64,000 nt of DNA from Pseudomonadota bacterium (GTDB lineage: Bacteria > Pseudomonadota > Gammaproteobacteria > Burkholderiales > Thiobacillaceae): positions 37,312 through 101,311 of the forward strand of contig JAKADY010000005.1 of assembly GCA_021826065.1 (NCBI GenBank), given 5' to 3'. Position numbers and translations under genes: made by a program. Numbering within the stretch: the first letter of the stretch is position 1; each line of letters opens with the position of its first letter. Under the pieces are notes generated by a model. It was given only the letters and a program-made list of their open reading frames with translations, did not search any database and was not told the DNA's origin. Shown here one piece after another: positions 1 through 9,102 of this stretch.

Positions 1-1020
1 CACCCCCCAGCGGGCGGTCAGCAGCCCGCCGATGGCGGCCCCGACGATGGTCATGATCACCCCATAGACCTTGGCCACCGTGGCCACCTCGTCCTTGGTG
101 TAGCCCATGTCCACATAGAACGGGTTGGCCATGATGCCCATCACCACGTCGGAGATGCGGTAGGTGGCGATCAACGCCAGCACCAGCAGGGCCTGCCAGC
201 GGTAGCGGCGGACGAAGTCGATGAAGGGCGACAGCACCGCCCCGTGCAGCCAGGCCGCAAGCTTGAGCCACACCCCCTGTAAGCCCTGGTCGGCAAGCCA
301 GACGCGCGCCCTTTCCTCGCGCGCCAGGGTCTCGGCGAGGAGCGCCGCACGCGCAGCGTCCACCCTGGGCTCGCGCACGATCAGGGTGGTAAGGATGCCG
401 ACCCCCATCAGCGCCGCCATCACCGTATAGGCGATGCGCCAGGGGGCGTGCTCATAGGTGGCCTCGGACGGGTCGAAGACGGCGGCGATCCACAGCACGC
501 CGGCGCCGGCGGTGATCATGGCCACGCGGTAGCCGGCCTGGTAGGTTGCGGCCATCGCCCCCTGCAGCCGCACCTCCACCGCCTCGATGCGGTAGGCGTC
601 CAGCGCGATGTCCTGGGTGGCCGAGGCGAAGGCCACGGCCAGGGCAAACCAGGCCATGTGGCTCAAGCTCTGCGTCGGGTCGGTGTGCGCCATGCCCAGG
701 AGCGCCAGGGCGATGGTCACCTGCGAGGCGAGCAGCCAGGCGCGCCGGCGGCCCAGCACGCGGCTCAATACCGGCAGCGGCAGCCGGTCGACCAGCGGCG
801 ACCAGGCCCACTTGATGCCATAGGCCAGCCCCACCCAGGAGAAATAGCCGATGGTGGTGCGGTCCACCCCCGCCTCCCGGAGCCAGAAGGAGAGCGTACC
901 CAGCACCAGCAGCAGCGGCAGCCCGGCGGAGAAGCCGAGGAAGAGCATGCCCAGCACGCGCGGGTGGGCGTAGATGGCCAGGCCGCCGAGACGGCCGCTG
1001 GGGGACTCGGGTCCGCTCAC
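1..1020 (-). CDS. ampG: AmpG-like muropeptide permease (MFS/PAT family), 3' end cut off by the window
   Basis: Predicted inner-membrane importer of anhydro-muropeptides for peptidoglycan recycling. Reading leftward from a GTG at 1020-1018, the frame is open for 340 codons to the edge. The N-terminus reads MSGPESPSGRLGGLAIY, followed by hydrophobic segments including FLGFSAGLPLLLVLGTLSFWL and the helix-loop GYFSWVGLAYGIKWAWSPLVD, the pattern I associate with AmpG/PAT-family MFS transporters. The GTG overlaps the xth stop (GTGA), so the two are probably co-transcribed and translationally coupled. Family members are usually over 400 residues, so the C-terminus is missing here. Another PAT-type transporter cannot be excluded. 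Confidence 0.8.
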   Translation of the reverse strand, partial: MSGPESPSGRLGGLAIYAHPRVLGMLFLGFSAGLPLLLVLGTLSFWLREAGVDRTTIGYFSWVGLAYGIKWAWSPLVDRLPLPVLSRVLGRRRAWLLASQVTIALALLGMAHTDPTQSLSHMAWFALAVAFASATQDIALDAYRIEAVEVRLQGAMAATYQAGYRVAMITAGAGVLWIAAVFDPSEATYEHAPWRIAYTVMAALMGVGILTTLIVREPRVDAARAALLAETLAREERARVWLADQGLQGVWLKLAAWLHGAVLSPFIDFVRRYRWQALLVLALIATYRISDVVMGIMANPFYVDMGYTKDEVATVAKVYGVIMTIVGAAIGGLLTARWGV

Positions 1021-1796
1021 AGGTTGTAGTCGTAGTCGATGGTCAGCGGCGCATGGTCGCTGAAACGCTCGGCCTTGTAGATGCGGGCCTCGAGGGCCTT
1101 GGCGGCGATGCCGGGGGTGGCGATCTGGTAGTCGATGCGCCAGCCGACGTTCTTGGCCCAGGCCTGGCCGCGGTTGGACCACCAAGTGTAGCCCTCCTCG
1201 GTGGCGTCGGGGTATAGGCGGCGGTAGACGTCGACGAAGCCCAGCTCCGAGAACACCCGGCCGATCCAGGCGCGCTCCTCGGGCAGGAAGCCGGAGTTCT
1301 TCTGGTTGGAGCGCCAGTTCTTGAGGTCCTTCTCGGTGTGGGCGATGTTCCAGTCGCCGCAGAGGATGACCTCGTGGCCGGCCTGTGCCAGCCGAGCGAG
1401 ATGGGGGTAGAAATGCTCCATGAAGGCGAACTTGGCCGCCTGCCTGTGCTCGCCGGCGGAGCCCGAGGGCAGGTAGACGGAGACGATGGCGAGCCGGCCG
1501 AACTGAACCTCAAGATAACGGCCTTCCGCGTCGATATCCGGTATGCCCAGGCCCTCGATGATCCGGTCCGGCTGACGCCGGCAGTAGATGCCCACGCCGC
1601 TGTAGCCCTTCTTCTCGGCATAGTGGAAATAGCCGTAATAGCCCGGCGGATTGAGCATTTGCGCCGTCATGTCGGCGACCTGTGCCTTGAGCTCCTGCAG
1701 GCAGACGACATCGGCCGCCTCGCGCGGCAGCCAGTCGTAAAAGCCCTTGCTGGCCGCCGAACGGAGGCCGTTGACGTTGAGGGTTACAATGCGCAT
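1017..1796 (-). CDS. xth: Exodeoxyribonuclease III (AP endonuclease)
   Basis: 259 residues, cytosolic base-excision-repair nuclease of the exonuclease III/EEP family: cuts at abasic sites and degrades 3' ends. Visible motifs are MRIVTLNVNGLRSA at the N-terminus (metal-binding Asn), VVCLQELKAQ (metal-binding Glu), GYSGVGIYCR, the catalytic LCGDWNIAH, GWRIDYQIATP, and the terminal SDHAPL with the catalytic His. The frame extends upstream of the ATG at 1796, but the family N-terminus begins exactly there. The gene is divergent from pyrE with only 18 bp between the start codons, so each promoter must lie inside the opposite gene. ampG follows with a 4-bp overlap. Confidence 0.96.
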   Translation of the reverse strand: MRIVTLNVNGLRSAASKGFYDWLPREAADVVCLQELKAQVADMTAQMLNPPGYYGYFHYAEKKGYSGVGIYCRRQPDRIIEGLGIPDIDAEGRYLEVQFGRLAIVSVYLPSGSAGEHRQAAKFAFMEHFYPHLARLAQAGHEVILCGDWNIAHTEKDLKNWRSNQKNSGFLPEERAWIGRVFSELGFVDVYRRLYPDATEEGYTWWSNRGQAWAKNVGWRIDYQIATPGIAAKALEARIYKAERFSDHAPLTIDYDYNL

Positions 1797-1814
1797 TTTT
1801 GACGGACGGATCGC

Positions 1815-2456
1815 GTGTCGGCTTTCAAAGAGGATTTCCTGAGCTTCGCCATCGAACGGGGGGTGTTGCTGTTCGGGGCGTTCAAGACCAAGGCGGGTCG
1901 CGTCTCGCCCTATTTCTTCAACGCCGGGCTGTTCAACGACGGGCTGTCGCTGAAACGTCTGGGCGAATTCTACGCCAAAGCCATCCTCGACTCCGGGCTC
2001 GCCTTCGACGGCCTGTTCGGCCCGGCCTACAAGGGCATCCCGCTCGCCGCGGCAGTGGCCATCGCCCTGGCCGGCCTGGGACGCAACGTGCCGTTCAGCT
2101 ACAACCGCAAGGAGGCCAAGGACCACGGCGAGGGCGGGGTGATCGTCGGCGCGCCGCTCCAAGGGCGCATCCTCATCGTCGACGACGTGATCTCGGCCGG
2201 CACCTCGGTGCGCGAGTCGGTGGCGCTGATCCGTGCGGCGGGGGCCGAGCCCTGCGGCGTGGCGATCGCCCTGGACCGCCAGGAGCGCGGCACGGGTGAG
2301 CTCTCGGCCGTGCAGGAGGTGAGCCGCGACTATGGCCTACCGGTCATCCCCATCGTCCGTCTGGACGACCTGATGGCCTATCTGGCGGCGCGTGCCGGGC
2401 AGGCCGAGACCCTGGCGGCCATGCGCGCCTACCGCGAGCGCTATGGTGCGGCCTGA
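1815..2456 (+). CDS. pyrE: Orotate phosphoribosyltransferase
   Basis: 213 residues; converts orotate and PRPP to orotidine 5'-monophosphate in de novo pyrimidine synthesis. The PRPP-binding signature [15 protein letters not shown] lies near residues 117-131. The catalytic-loop segment [15 protein letters not shown] and the N-terminal SPYFFNAG region fit bacterial PyrE. The start is a GTG at 1815 preceded by a purine-rich GACGGACGGA stretch; no better upstream start exists because xth begins 18 bp away on the other strand. The 3' end overlaps the following DUF4124 gene by 14 bp. Confidence 0.96.
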   Translation: MSAFKEDFLSFAIERGVLLFGAFKTKAGRVSPYFFNAGLFNDGLSLKRLGEFYAKAILDSGLAFDGLFGPAYKGIPLAAAVAIALAGLGRNVPFSYNRKEAKDHGEGGVIVGAPLQGRILIVDDVISAGTSVRESVALIRAAGAEPCGVAIALDRQERGTGELSAVQEVSRDYGLPVIPIVRLDDLMAYLAARAGQAETLAAMRAYRERYGAA

Positions 2457-3084
2457 GCGGGCGTCGAGCCGCTGCCCCGGGCGGACAGCCGCCGCCCTGG
2501 TCCTTGGCCTGCTCTTCGCCCTGCCGGGCTGGGCGCAGACCTACCGCTGGGTCGATGAACGCGGCCGGGTCTATTACAGCGACAAGCCGCCCTTGCATGC
2601 CGCCGAGCCGGACGTGCTCGACCGGCAGGGGCGGTTGCTGCGCAAGGCCAGGCCGGCGACGCCGACGGCCAACGTCGGCGGACGCGACCTCGCGCGCGAG
2701 CGCCAGGACCGGGCGCTGCTGTCGACCTATGTGCACGAGGCCGAGATTGATCTCGCCCGTGAGCGCGCTCTGGCGCAGGAGCGGGCCAAACAGGAGAGCC
2801 TGGAGGCGCTGCTGGAGCAGGCCCGGGCGCGCAAGGCCCGCCTCGAGGGCGAGGCCGCCGCCCACCGCCAGGCCGGGCGCACGCCGCCGGCGGGCCTGAG
2901 CCAAGCGCTCGCCGAGAGCGAGCGCGAGTTCGCCCGCCTGGCGCAGCTGCACGCACGCAGCGAAAACGCCATGCGCGAGATCGAAATGCGCTATGAGGGC
3001 TACAAGCGGCGCTTTCGCGAGCTCAAAGGCCTGCCCGCCGAGGCGGCCCGCACCACGGCGCCGGCCACGAACGGCACGCCCTAG
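2443..3084 (+). CDS. Exported DUF4124-domain coiled-coil protein
   Basis: 213 residues. The ATG at 2443 gives a signal peptide (basic start, then [17 protein letters not shown] with cleavage expected after WAQ). The DUF4124 core follows ([18 protein letters not shown]). Residues of about 80-190 are charged, Ala/Glu/Arg-rich and probably coiled-coil. DUF4124 proteins are small periplasmic proteins of unknown function in proteobacteria, so I give no role. An in-frame ATG at 2392 exists inside pyrE but would spoil the signal peptide. The gene overlaps the pyrE 3' end and ends against the opposing gene in a shared CTAG (3081-3084). Confidence 0.8.
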   Translation: MVRPERASSRCPGRTAAALVLGLLFALPGWAQTYRWVDERGRVYYSDKPPLHAAEPDVLDRQGRLLRKARPATPTANVGGRDLARERQDRALLSTYVHEAEIDLARERALAQERAKQESLEALLEQARARKARLEGEAAAHRQAGRTPPAGLSQALAESEREFARLAQLHARSENAMREIEMRYEGYKRRFRELKGLPAEAARTTAPATNGTP

Positions 3085-4781
3085 CCGGTCTTGGCCGCCG
3101 CGAGCGGCTGTGGGCGGTGCAGGCCGTAACCCTGGGCGTAATCCACCCCCAACCGGGTCAGCTCCGACACGATGGCGGCATCCTCGACGAACTCGGCCAC
3201 GGTCTTGAGGCCTACGGTGTGGCCGATGCGGTGGATGGCCTCGACGATCGCGCGGTCCATGGGGTCGCGGGTGATGTCGCGCACGAAGGCGCCGTCGATC
3301 TTGAGGTAATCCACTGGCAGGGTCTTGAGATAGGTGAAGGAACTCAGCCCCGAGCCGAAGTCGTCCAGGGCGAAGCGGCAACCCTCGGCGCGGATGGCGT
3401 GGATGAAGTCGAGGGCGCGGCTCAGGTTGGCGATGGCGGCGGTCTCGGTGATCTCAAAGCAGAGCAGCGCGGCGGTCTGGCCGGTGTCGCGCAACAGCTC
3501 GCGCAGGTAGGCGTCGAAGCCGGTGTCGTTGAGGGTCGCCCCCGACAGGTTGACGAAGAAGCTGGGGGCACCGCTAGCGGCGGCGTCCGGATGGCGGGCG
3601 ACGTGTTCGAGCAAGCGGCGCACCACCCAGCGGTCCAGAGCGGGGGCCACGTTGTAGCGCTCGGCCGCCGGCAGGAAGGCGCCCGGGCCGATCAGCGTGC
3701 CCGACTCGTCGCGCAGGCGCAGGAGGATCTCGCGGAAGGCGGGCTGGGGCGTGTGGCCGAGGGCATCGATCCGCTGCCAGTGCAGCTCGAAGCGGTCCTG
3801 CTCCAGGGCGGCATTGATGCGGGCGACCCAGTGCATCTCGCCCTGGCGGCGGGCGAGCTCGACGTCGTCCTCCTGGAACAGGTGGATGCGGTTGCGGCCG
3901 AGGTCCTTGGCGGCATAGCAGGCCACGTCGGCGCGCCCCATGAGGTCGGCCAGGGTGCCACTCGCCCGGTTGATCGGCACCAGGCCGATGCTGCCGCCGA
4001 TGGCGAAGGTCTTGCCCAGCCAGCTGAAACGGAAGTCGTTGAGGGCGGCGAGCACCTGGGCGGCGATGTGCTGCGCGCGGTCGAGCGGGCAGTTTTCGAG
4101 CAGGATGCCGAATTCGTCGCCGCCCAGGCGGGCGACGGTGTCGCTGTCGCGCACCTGGGCGTGCAACAGCAGGGCCACTTGCTTGAGCAGCTCGTCGCCG
4201 GCGACATGGCCGCAGGTGTCGTTGACCACCTTGAACTGGTCCAGATCGAGGTAGAGCAGGGCGTGGTGGGTATCCAGCTCGCGCGACTCATCGAGCGCCT
4301 CGGCCAGCTTGCGCTCGAACTGCGCCCGGTTGGTGAGTCCGGTCAGCGGGTCGTGGTAGGCCAGGTGACGGATGGTCGCCTCCGCCTGGCGGTGGGCACG
4401 GCGCACCGCGGCGTCGCGGACCTCGCGCTCGATGGCCGGCACCAGGCGGGCGAGGTTGTCCTTCATGATGTAGTCGGCCGCCCCCGCCTTCATGGCGGCC
4501 ACCGCCACATCCTCGCCGATGGTGCCGGAGAGGATGATCACCGGCACGTCCGAACCGGTCTGGCGCACCAGGTCGAGCGCCGCCTCCGAGCTGAAGCCGG
4601 GCAGGTTGTGGTCGGTGATGACCACGTCCCAATCGGGCTCGGCCAGGGCCTGGGTCAGCTGGGCCGCGCTGTCGACCCGATGCAGCATCGGCCGGTAGCC
4701 GTGACGCCTGAGCTCGCGCTCGAGCAGCAGGGCGTCGTCCTCCGAGTCCTCCACCAACAGGACGCGCAGGACCTTGCTCAT
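3081..4781 (-). CDS. Response regulator with GGDEF and EAL domains (c-di-GMP turnover)
   Basis: 566 residues. Domain order: REC at about 1-125 (acidic VEDSEDD near the start, phospho-acceptor in ITDHNLPG near residue 55); GGDEF at about 135-300 with intact GGDEF near 220; EAL at about 320-560. In the EAL domain the signature is EILLR instead of EALLR, but FEITET, LDDFGSGLS, LKIDG, TVAEFVED and QGYG are present, so phosphodiesterase activity is plausible. Either or both enzymatic activities could be real; the sequence does not decide. Its ATG directly follows the stop of the upstream response regulator (TGA at 4784-4782), the last step in a four-gene signalling operon starting at 9003. Confidence 0.92.
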   Translation of the reverse strand: MSKVLRVLLVEDSEDDALLLERELRRHGYRPMLHRVDSAAQLTQALAEPDWDVVITDHNLPGFSSEAALDLVRQTGSDVPVIILSGTIGEDVAVAAMKAGAADYIMKDNLARLVPAIEREVRDAAVRRAHRQAEATIRHLAYHDPLTGLTNRAQFERKLAEALDESRELDTHHALLYLDLDQFKVVNDTCGHVAGDELLKQVALLLHAQVRDSDTVARLGGDEFGILLENCPLDRAQHIAAQVLAALNDFRFSWLGKTFAIGGSIGLVPINRASGTLADLMGRADVACYAAKDLGRNRIHLFQEDDVELARRQGEMHWVARINAALEQDRFELHWQRIDALGHTPQPAFREILLRLRDESGTLIGPGAFLPAAERYNVAPALDRWVVRRLLEHVARHPDAAASGAPSFFVNLSGATLNDTGFDAYLRELLRDTGQTAALLCFEITETAAIANLSRALDFIHAIRAEGCRFALDDFGSGLSSFTYLKTLPVDYLKIDGAFVRDITRDPMDRAIVEAIHRIGHTVGLKTVAEFVEDAAIVSELTRLGVDYAQGYGLHRPQPLAAAKTG

Positions 4782-5237
4782 TCAGGGTGTCCCGGCAGCC
4801 GGCGGCGGCACGTTGAGCACCAGCCAGTACAGGCCCAACTGCCGCGCCGCCTCGAGAAACTGTTCGAAGTCCACCGGCTTGCGCACATAGCTGTTGGCGC
4901 CGAGCTGGTAGCTCGCCAGGATGTCCCGCTCCTCGTTGGAGGTGGTCAGGATCACCACGGGCAGCAGATGGGTGCGTGGGTCGGCACGCAGTTGCCGCAG
5001 GACCTCCAGCCCGTCCACCTTGGGCAGCTTGAGATCGAGCAGCACCACCTGGGGCTGGTTGCGGGTGTCGCGGCCGCTGTGGGCACCGGTGCCGAACAGG
5101 TAGTCCAGCGCCTCCACCCCGTCGCGCGCGACCACCACCGGATTGAGGATGTTGTTCTTGCGGAAGGCGCGCAGGGTCAGTTCTTCATCGTCCGCGTTGT
5201 CCTCCACCAGCAGGATGACCTTGTCCGTCGGGTCCAC
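4782..5237 (-). CDS. Single-domain response regulator (CheY/Rcp1-like)
   Basis: 151 residues, one receiver domain with no output domain. The acidic pocket is VEDNADDEE near residues 10-18, the phospho-acceptor is in VVLLDLKLPKVDG, the switch Thr is in VVILTTSNEE, and the conserved Lys is in SYVRKPVDF. The long beta3-alpha3 loop resembles Rcp1-type regulators paired with bacteriophytochromes and multi-PAS kinases. The start is a GTG at 5237 preceded by a strong AGGAGGAGAG ribosome site, 51 bp after the histidine kinase gene. It probably relays phosphate from that kinase, perhaps to the next protein, but the partner is inferred from position only. Confidence 0.9.
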   Translation of the reverse strand: MDPTDKVILLVEDNADDEELTLRAFRKNNILNPVVVARDGVEALDYLFGTGAHSGRDTRNQPQVVLLDLKLPKVDGLEVLRQLRADPRTHLLPVVILTTSNEERDILASYQLGANSYVRKPVDFEQFLEAARQLGLYWLVLNVPPPAAGTP

Positions 5238-5288
5238 GTGTCTCTCCTCCTCTTTGTGGGTGGTGGTGGAATTCTGTTCGGAAAAGGG

Positions 5289-8156
5289 TCAGCCCGACAA
5301 GGTGACCGCTGGCGGCAGGGTGAAACGGAAGGTCGCGCCCTGGCCGGGGCTCGCCTCGGCCCAGATGCGGCCACCATGGCGGTGGACGATGCGCTGCACG
5401 GTGGCCAGACCGATGCCGGTGCCCTCGAATTCGCTCGGGTGATGCAGGCGCTGGAAGGCGCCGAACAGCTTGTCCGCATAGCGCATGTCGAAGCCGGCAC
5501 CGTTGTCGCGCACATAGAACGCGGGGCCCGCCTCTGACGGCGTGCTGCCCACCTCGATGCGCGGCCGCTCGGTACTGCCGGTGTATTTCCAGGCATTCTC
5601 CAGCAGGTTGTAGAGCGCGGTGCGCAACAGACCAGGGTCGCCCCACACCGTCAGGCCGGGTTGCACGACGATGTCCACCCGCCGTTCAGGCTGCGCCTGC
5701 TGCAGTTCGGCGAGGATCTCGCGCGCCATCCCGCTCAGATCGACCACGCCCGGCTGCAGCGCCGCCCGGCTCACGCGCGACAGCTGCAACAGGTCGTCGA
5801 TCAGGGTGGCCATGCGCTGGGTGGCGGCGCGCACCCGGCGCAGGTAGTCCAGGCCGGGGCCGTCCAGACGCTCGCCGTAGTCCTCCAGGAGGGCCTGACT
5901 GAAGCCGTCGATGGCGCGTAACGGCGCGCGCAGGTCGTGCGAGACGGAGTAGGCGAAGGCCTCCAGCTCGCGGTTGGCGGCGGCCAGCTCCTCGCTACGC
6001 TGCTTGAGCAAGCGTTCCGCCTGCTTGCGCTCGCTGATGTCCAGGCTATAGCCGATCATGCCGATGGGTTCGCCCTGCGGGTCGCGGCGCAGGCTAAGGC
6101 TGAGCAGCACATCCACGACGGTGCCGTCCTTGCGCCTGAGCCTGACCTCCAGCTCGAGCGCCCCCTGCCGCTGCAGGGGGAGGATGACCTCGCGCCAGAG
6201 GAAATCGCTGTTTTCATAGAGCAGCCCCACCGAGCGGCCCAAGACCTCCTGCGCCTTGTAGCCGTAGAGCCGCTCGGCGCCGCGGTTCCAGCTGGTGATG
6301 ACGCCGTCGAGGTCGGTGCTCACCACGGCGTCGTGGATCTGGTCGATGATGGCGGCCTGTTCCTGGACCTGGCGCGTGCGCGCCGCCACGAGCTCCTCCA
6401 GGCGGTCGCGGTGGGCCGCCAGTTCGCGTTCGGTGCGGCGCAGCTCGGTCACGTCGAGGGTGGTGCCGATCATGTGCAGCGGCCGGTGCTCGGCGTCGAA
6501 GCTGACCCGACCCTGTTCCAGAACGATGCGCTCGCTGCCGTCGGGGACGAGCACGCGATGCTCGATGCGGTAATGACCGTCCTCGCGCTGCATCGCGGCC
6601 TGCATCTCCGCCCACACCGCCGCGCGGTCGTCCGGGTGGACGTGGGCCATGAAGGCCTCGGCGCTGGCGGCGACCTCGCCGGGGACGTAGCCGAGCAGGC
6701 GGTATTCCTCGTCCGACCAGGTCGCCTGCCCGGTGGTGAGGTCCAGGTCCCAGCTACCCAGATGGGCGATGGCCTGGGCCTGGGCGAGTTGCGCCTCGCT
6801 GGCGCGCAGGGCGGCCTCGCTGCGCAGCCGTTCGCTGATGTCGCTGACGATGGCGATGAATCGCGGGGCCTCGTCCGGCGGCTGGACGTACTGCAGAAAG
6901 ATCTCCACCGGAATGTCATGGCCATCGCGGTGCCGGTGCATGGTCTGGAAGCGGATGGCCGGCCGCTCGCCCCGGCGCAGGGGCTCGATCAGGGCCTGGA
7001 AGCGCGCCGCGTCGAATTCCGGCTTGATGTCCAGCGGCGTCATCTGCAGGAGTTCGGCCTCGCTGTAGCCGACCTGGGCGACGGCCCCCTGGTTGACATA
7101 GATGAACCGCAGGCTGTCGGCCTCGAAGATGAAAACGCATTCCTCGATGCGGTCCAGGGTGTCCTTGAAATGGCGCAGGGCCGCCTCCACCCGCTTGCTG
7201 TCGCTGATGTCGCGCATGATCGTGGACAGGTACAGCAGCTCACCGCGTTCATCACGATGACCGACGATCACCTGGGAGACCGGGATCTCGCGCCCGCCCG
7301 CGCCGAGCAGGGCCGTCTCGCCAGACCAGACGCCGGTGCGGATCGCCGTCGGGATCCCCTCGTCGCGGATCACAGCCATGGCCCAAGGCGGGTGGATGTC
7401 GGTGATTTGGTGGGTCTGCAGGGACGCCTGCGCCAGGCCCGTGATGCGTCGCCCGGCAGCGTTCAGATAGAGGATGCGGCCGTCCGGGGTGGCCATGCCG
7501 ACCAGGTCGGGGGTGGCCTCCAGCACCGAAATGAGGCGATCGCGTTCCTGTTGCGCCGCCTGACGCTCGGCCAGGGCCGTCCGGAGCTGGACGTTGGCCG
7601 CTTCGGTGCGCTGGCTCAGGAGACGCAGTTCGGCCCCCTCGCGTTGTCGCAGCTGGAGCTGGCGTAAAAGCAGCCCCAGTAGCAGGGCGAACAGGGCATA
7701 GGCCGCGCCAAGCTGCAGGCGCAACTGCTGCTGACGCTGGGTGATGGGGGACAGATCGTGCACCAGGGTCAGATGGGCAGCCCCCTGGTAGCCATAGTTG
7801 AGCGTGGCCTCCAGGGGCGGGGTGCGCGTGCCTGTGACCGAGGGGCGACGATACTGTCCGAGTCGGAAGCCATTGCCCGTCTCGAGCACGATCTCGGCCA
7901 CGTGCGCGTGCCGGCTGCCCCAGGCCTGCACCACCTGGCTGGCGCCCTCGTAATGCCCCTGTTCCAGGTGACTGCGCACCAGGGTGGCGAGCAGATCCAG
8001 CTCGTGCCGGGCCGAGCCCAGGGCCGCCTGCGTCTCCTGCGCCTGCTGCGATCTCAGCTGCTGCTCACCGATCCACAGGATCCCCACCAGCAGCAGTGCC
8101 AGACCCAACCAGGGCAGGACGGGATGGGCCCACAGACGCATCTCAGGCATCCGCAT
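5289..8156 (-). CDS. Membrane-bound multi-PAS sensor histidine kinase
   Basis: Up to 955 residues. An N-terminal transmembrane helix (LPWLGLALLLVGILWI) is followed by a periplasmic stretch of about 110 residues and a second helix near 150-170. Four PAS-type segments follow at about 205, 330, 460 and 600 (for example VFIFEADSLRFIYVNQGA). A HisKA domain (SVSHDLRAPLRA, His near 737) and an HATPase domain (LLENAWKYTG, DNGAGFD, GTGIGLATV) complete the kinase. Three starts are possible, at 8156, 8150 and 8141; the first two overlap the end of the PhnD-like gene, the third begins just after it. That tight coupling suggests the binding protein supplies ligand information to the kinase's periplasmic loop. 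Confidence 0.93.
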   Translation of the reverse strand: MRMPEMRLWAHPVLPWLGLALLLVGILWIGEQQLRSQQAQETQAALGSARHELDLLATLVRSHLEQGHYEGASQVVQAWGSRHAHVAEIVLETGNGFRLGQYRRPSVTGTRTPPLEATLNYGYQGAAHLTLVHDLSPITQRQQQLRLQLGAAYALFALLLGLLLRQLQLRQREGAELRLLSQRTEAANVQLRTALAERQAAQQERDRLISVLEATPDLVGMATPDGRILYLNAAGRRITGLAQASLQTHQITDIHPPWAMAVIRDEGIPTAIRTGVWSGETALLGAGGREIPVSQVIVGHRDERGELLYLSTIMRDISDSKRVEAALRHFKDTLDRIEECVFIFEADSLRFIYVNQGAVAQVGYSEAELLQMTPLDIKPEFDAARFQALIEPLRRGERPAIRFQTMHRHRDGHDIPVEIFLQYVQPPDEAPRFIAIVSDISERLRSEAALRASEAQLAQAQAIAHLGSWDLDLTTGQATWSDEEYRLLGYVPGEVAASAEAFMAHVHPDDRAAVWAEMQAAMQREDGHYRIEHRVLVPDGSERIVLEQGRVSFDAEHRPLHMIGTTLDVTELRRTERELAAHRDRLEELVAARTRQVQEQAAIIDQIHDAVVSTDLDGVITSWNRGAERLYGYKAQEVLGRSVGLLYENSDFLWREVILPLQRQGALELEVRLRRKDGTVVDVLLSLSLRRDPQGEPIGMIGYSLDISERKQAERLLKQRSEELAAANRELEAFAYSVSHDLRAPLRAIDGFSQALLEDYGERLDGPGLDYLRRVRAATQRMATLIDDLLQLSRVSRAALQPGVVDLSGMAREILAELQQAQPERRVDIVVQPGLTVWGDPGLLRTALYNLLENAWKYTGSTERPRIEVGSTPSEAGPAFYVRDNGAGFDMRYADKLFGAFQRLHHPSEFEGTGIGLATVQRIVHRHGGRIWAEASPGQGATFRFTLPPAVTLSG

Positions 8157-9003
8157 CGACTGCCCGCATCATCCGCCGCAGGCCGTCATAATCGGCATCG
8201 TCGGCGCCGACCAGGGCACTGAGCCCAGGATGCAGCCTTTTGAGCACATCGCGACCGGCCGCGTCGCGGTGCAGGTTGAGCAGGGTATGGCGCAGCCGTT
8301 CCACATCGGCCGGCGGAAGGGTGGCGCGGGCGACGAACAGATACTCCGGCACCGCCGGGCTGACCGCCAGGGCGCGCAACCCGCGCCCGGCGTATTCCTG
8401 GAAGACCTCTTGCTTGAGCCCGCCGGCATCGAAGTCGCCCGCCAGGACGGCCAAGGCGACGTCACGGTGGGTGCCGAGGAAGCGGTGATGGCCCAGATCG
8501 CGCAGACGCACCCCACTCTGTAGCAGCTGATAGTGCGGTAGCAGATGCCCCGCCCTAGAGTCCGCAGCACCGAAGGCCATGCTGCGCCCTTTGAGCATGT
8601 CGACGCGGGTCAGCGGGCTGTCGCGGTGCACGGCAATCACGCCGCGCAGACCGGGCTCCCCGGTGACCTCCAGCCGGGCCAGGATGGGTTTGCGCCCGTA
8701 GCGCTCGACCATGCGCACGTAGCTGGCCGGGCCGATGTAGGCGATGTCCACCTGGTCGCCGCCGATGGCGGCGAGGTGCTGCTTGTAACTCTGGCCGACG
8801 CGCACCTGCACCGGGCGCCGCAGCGCCTCGCTCAGGCGGGCCGCCAGCGGCGCGAAGCGCCGCTCGATCTCAGGCGCCGGTAGATAGGGCAACACGGCCA
8901 GCACCAATGGCGTATTCGCCGGTGGGCCTGCAGACAGCGCTGCAGGCAGGAGCGACAGCCAGGCCAGGATCAGCGTCAGCAGGCGGGCGAGCGGGTTTTT
9001 CAT
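8143..9003 (-). CDS. PhnD-like periplasmic substrate-binding protein, likely sensor partner
   Basis: 286 residues. A signal peptide (MKNPLARLLTLILAWLSLLPAALSA) is followed by a PhnD/phosphate-phosphonate-type binding fold: LAVLPYLPAPEIERRFAPLAARLSEAL, DIAYIGPASYVRM, AFGAADSRAGHLLP and GDFDAGGLKQEVF. Stand-alone members of this family are often encoded beside sensor kinases with no ABC permease, and that is the case here: no transporter genes accompany it and a multi-PAS kinase follows at once. It is the first gene of the operon, 99 bp from the gatB end. The ligand is unknown; the family covers phosphate, phosphite, phosphonates and other oxyanions. Confidence 0.88.
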   Translation of the reverse strand: MKNPLARLLTLILAWLSLLPAALSAGPPANTPLVLAVLPYLPAPEIERRFAPLAARLSEALRRPVQVRVGQSYKQHLAAIGGDQVDIAYIGPASYVRMVERYGRKPILARLEVTGEPGLRGVIAVHRDSPLTRVDMLKGRSMAFGAADSRAGHLLPHYQLLQSGVRLRDLGHHRFLGTHRDVALAVLAGDFDAGGLKQEVFQEYAGRGLRALAVSPAVPEYLFVARATLPPADVERLRHTLLNLHRDAAGRDVLKRLHPGLSALVGADDADYDGLRRMMRAVDADA

Positions 9004-9102
9004 GGACGCAGGGTGGCGTTGCGGGGTCCAACCGACGCGCGGTTACACCGCAGTGTGCCAACTATAACGGCTGCCGTGGCTGGCGGGTGTAGCCCGACCG
9101 CG

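Noticed and set aside
3117..5537. Long plus-strand open frame over the signalling genes
   Set aside because: It is the antisense shadow of REC-GGDEF-EAL and the response regulator; composition is low-complexity and no family motif is seen.
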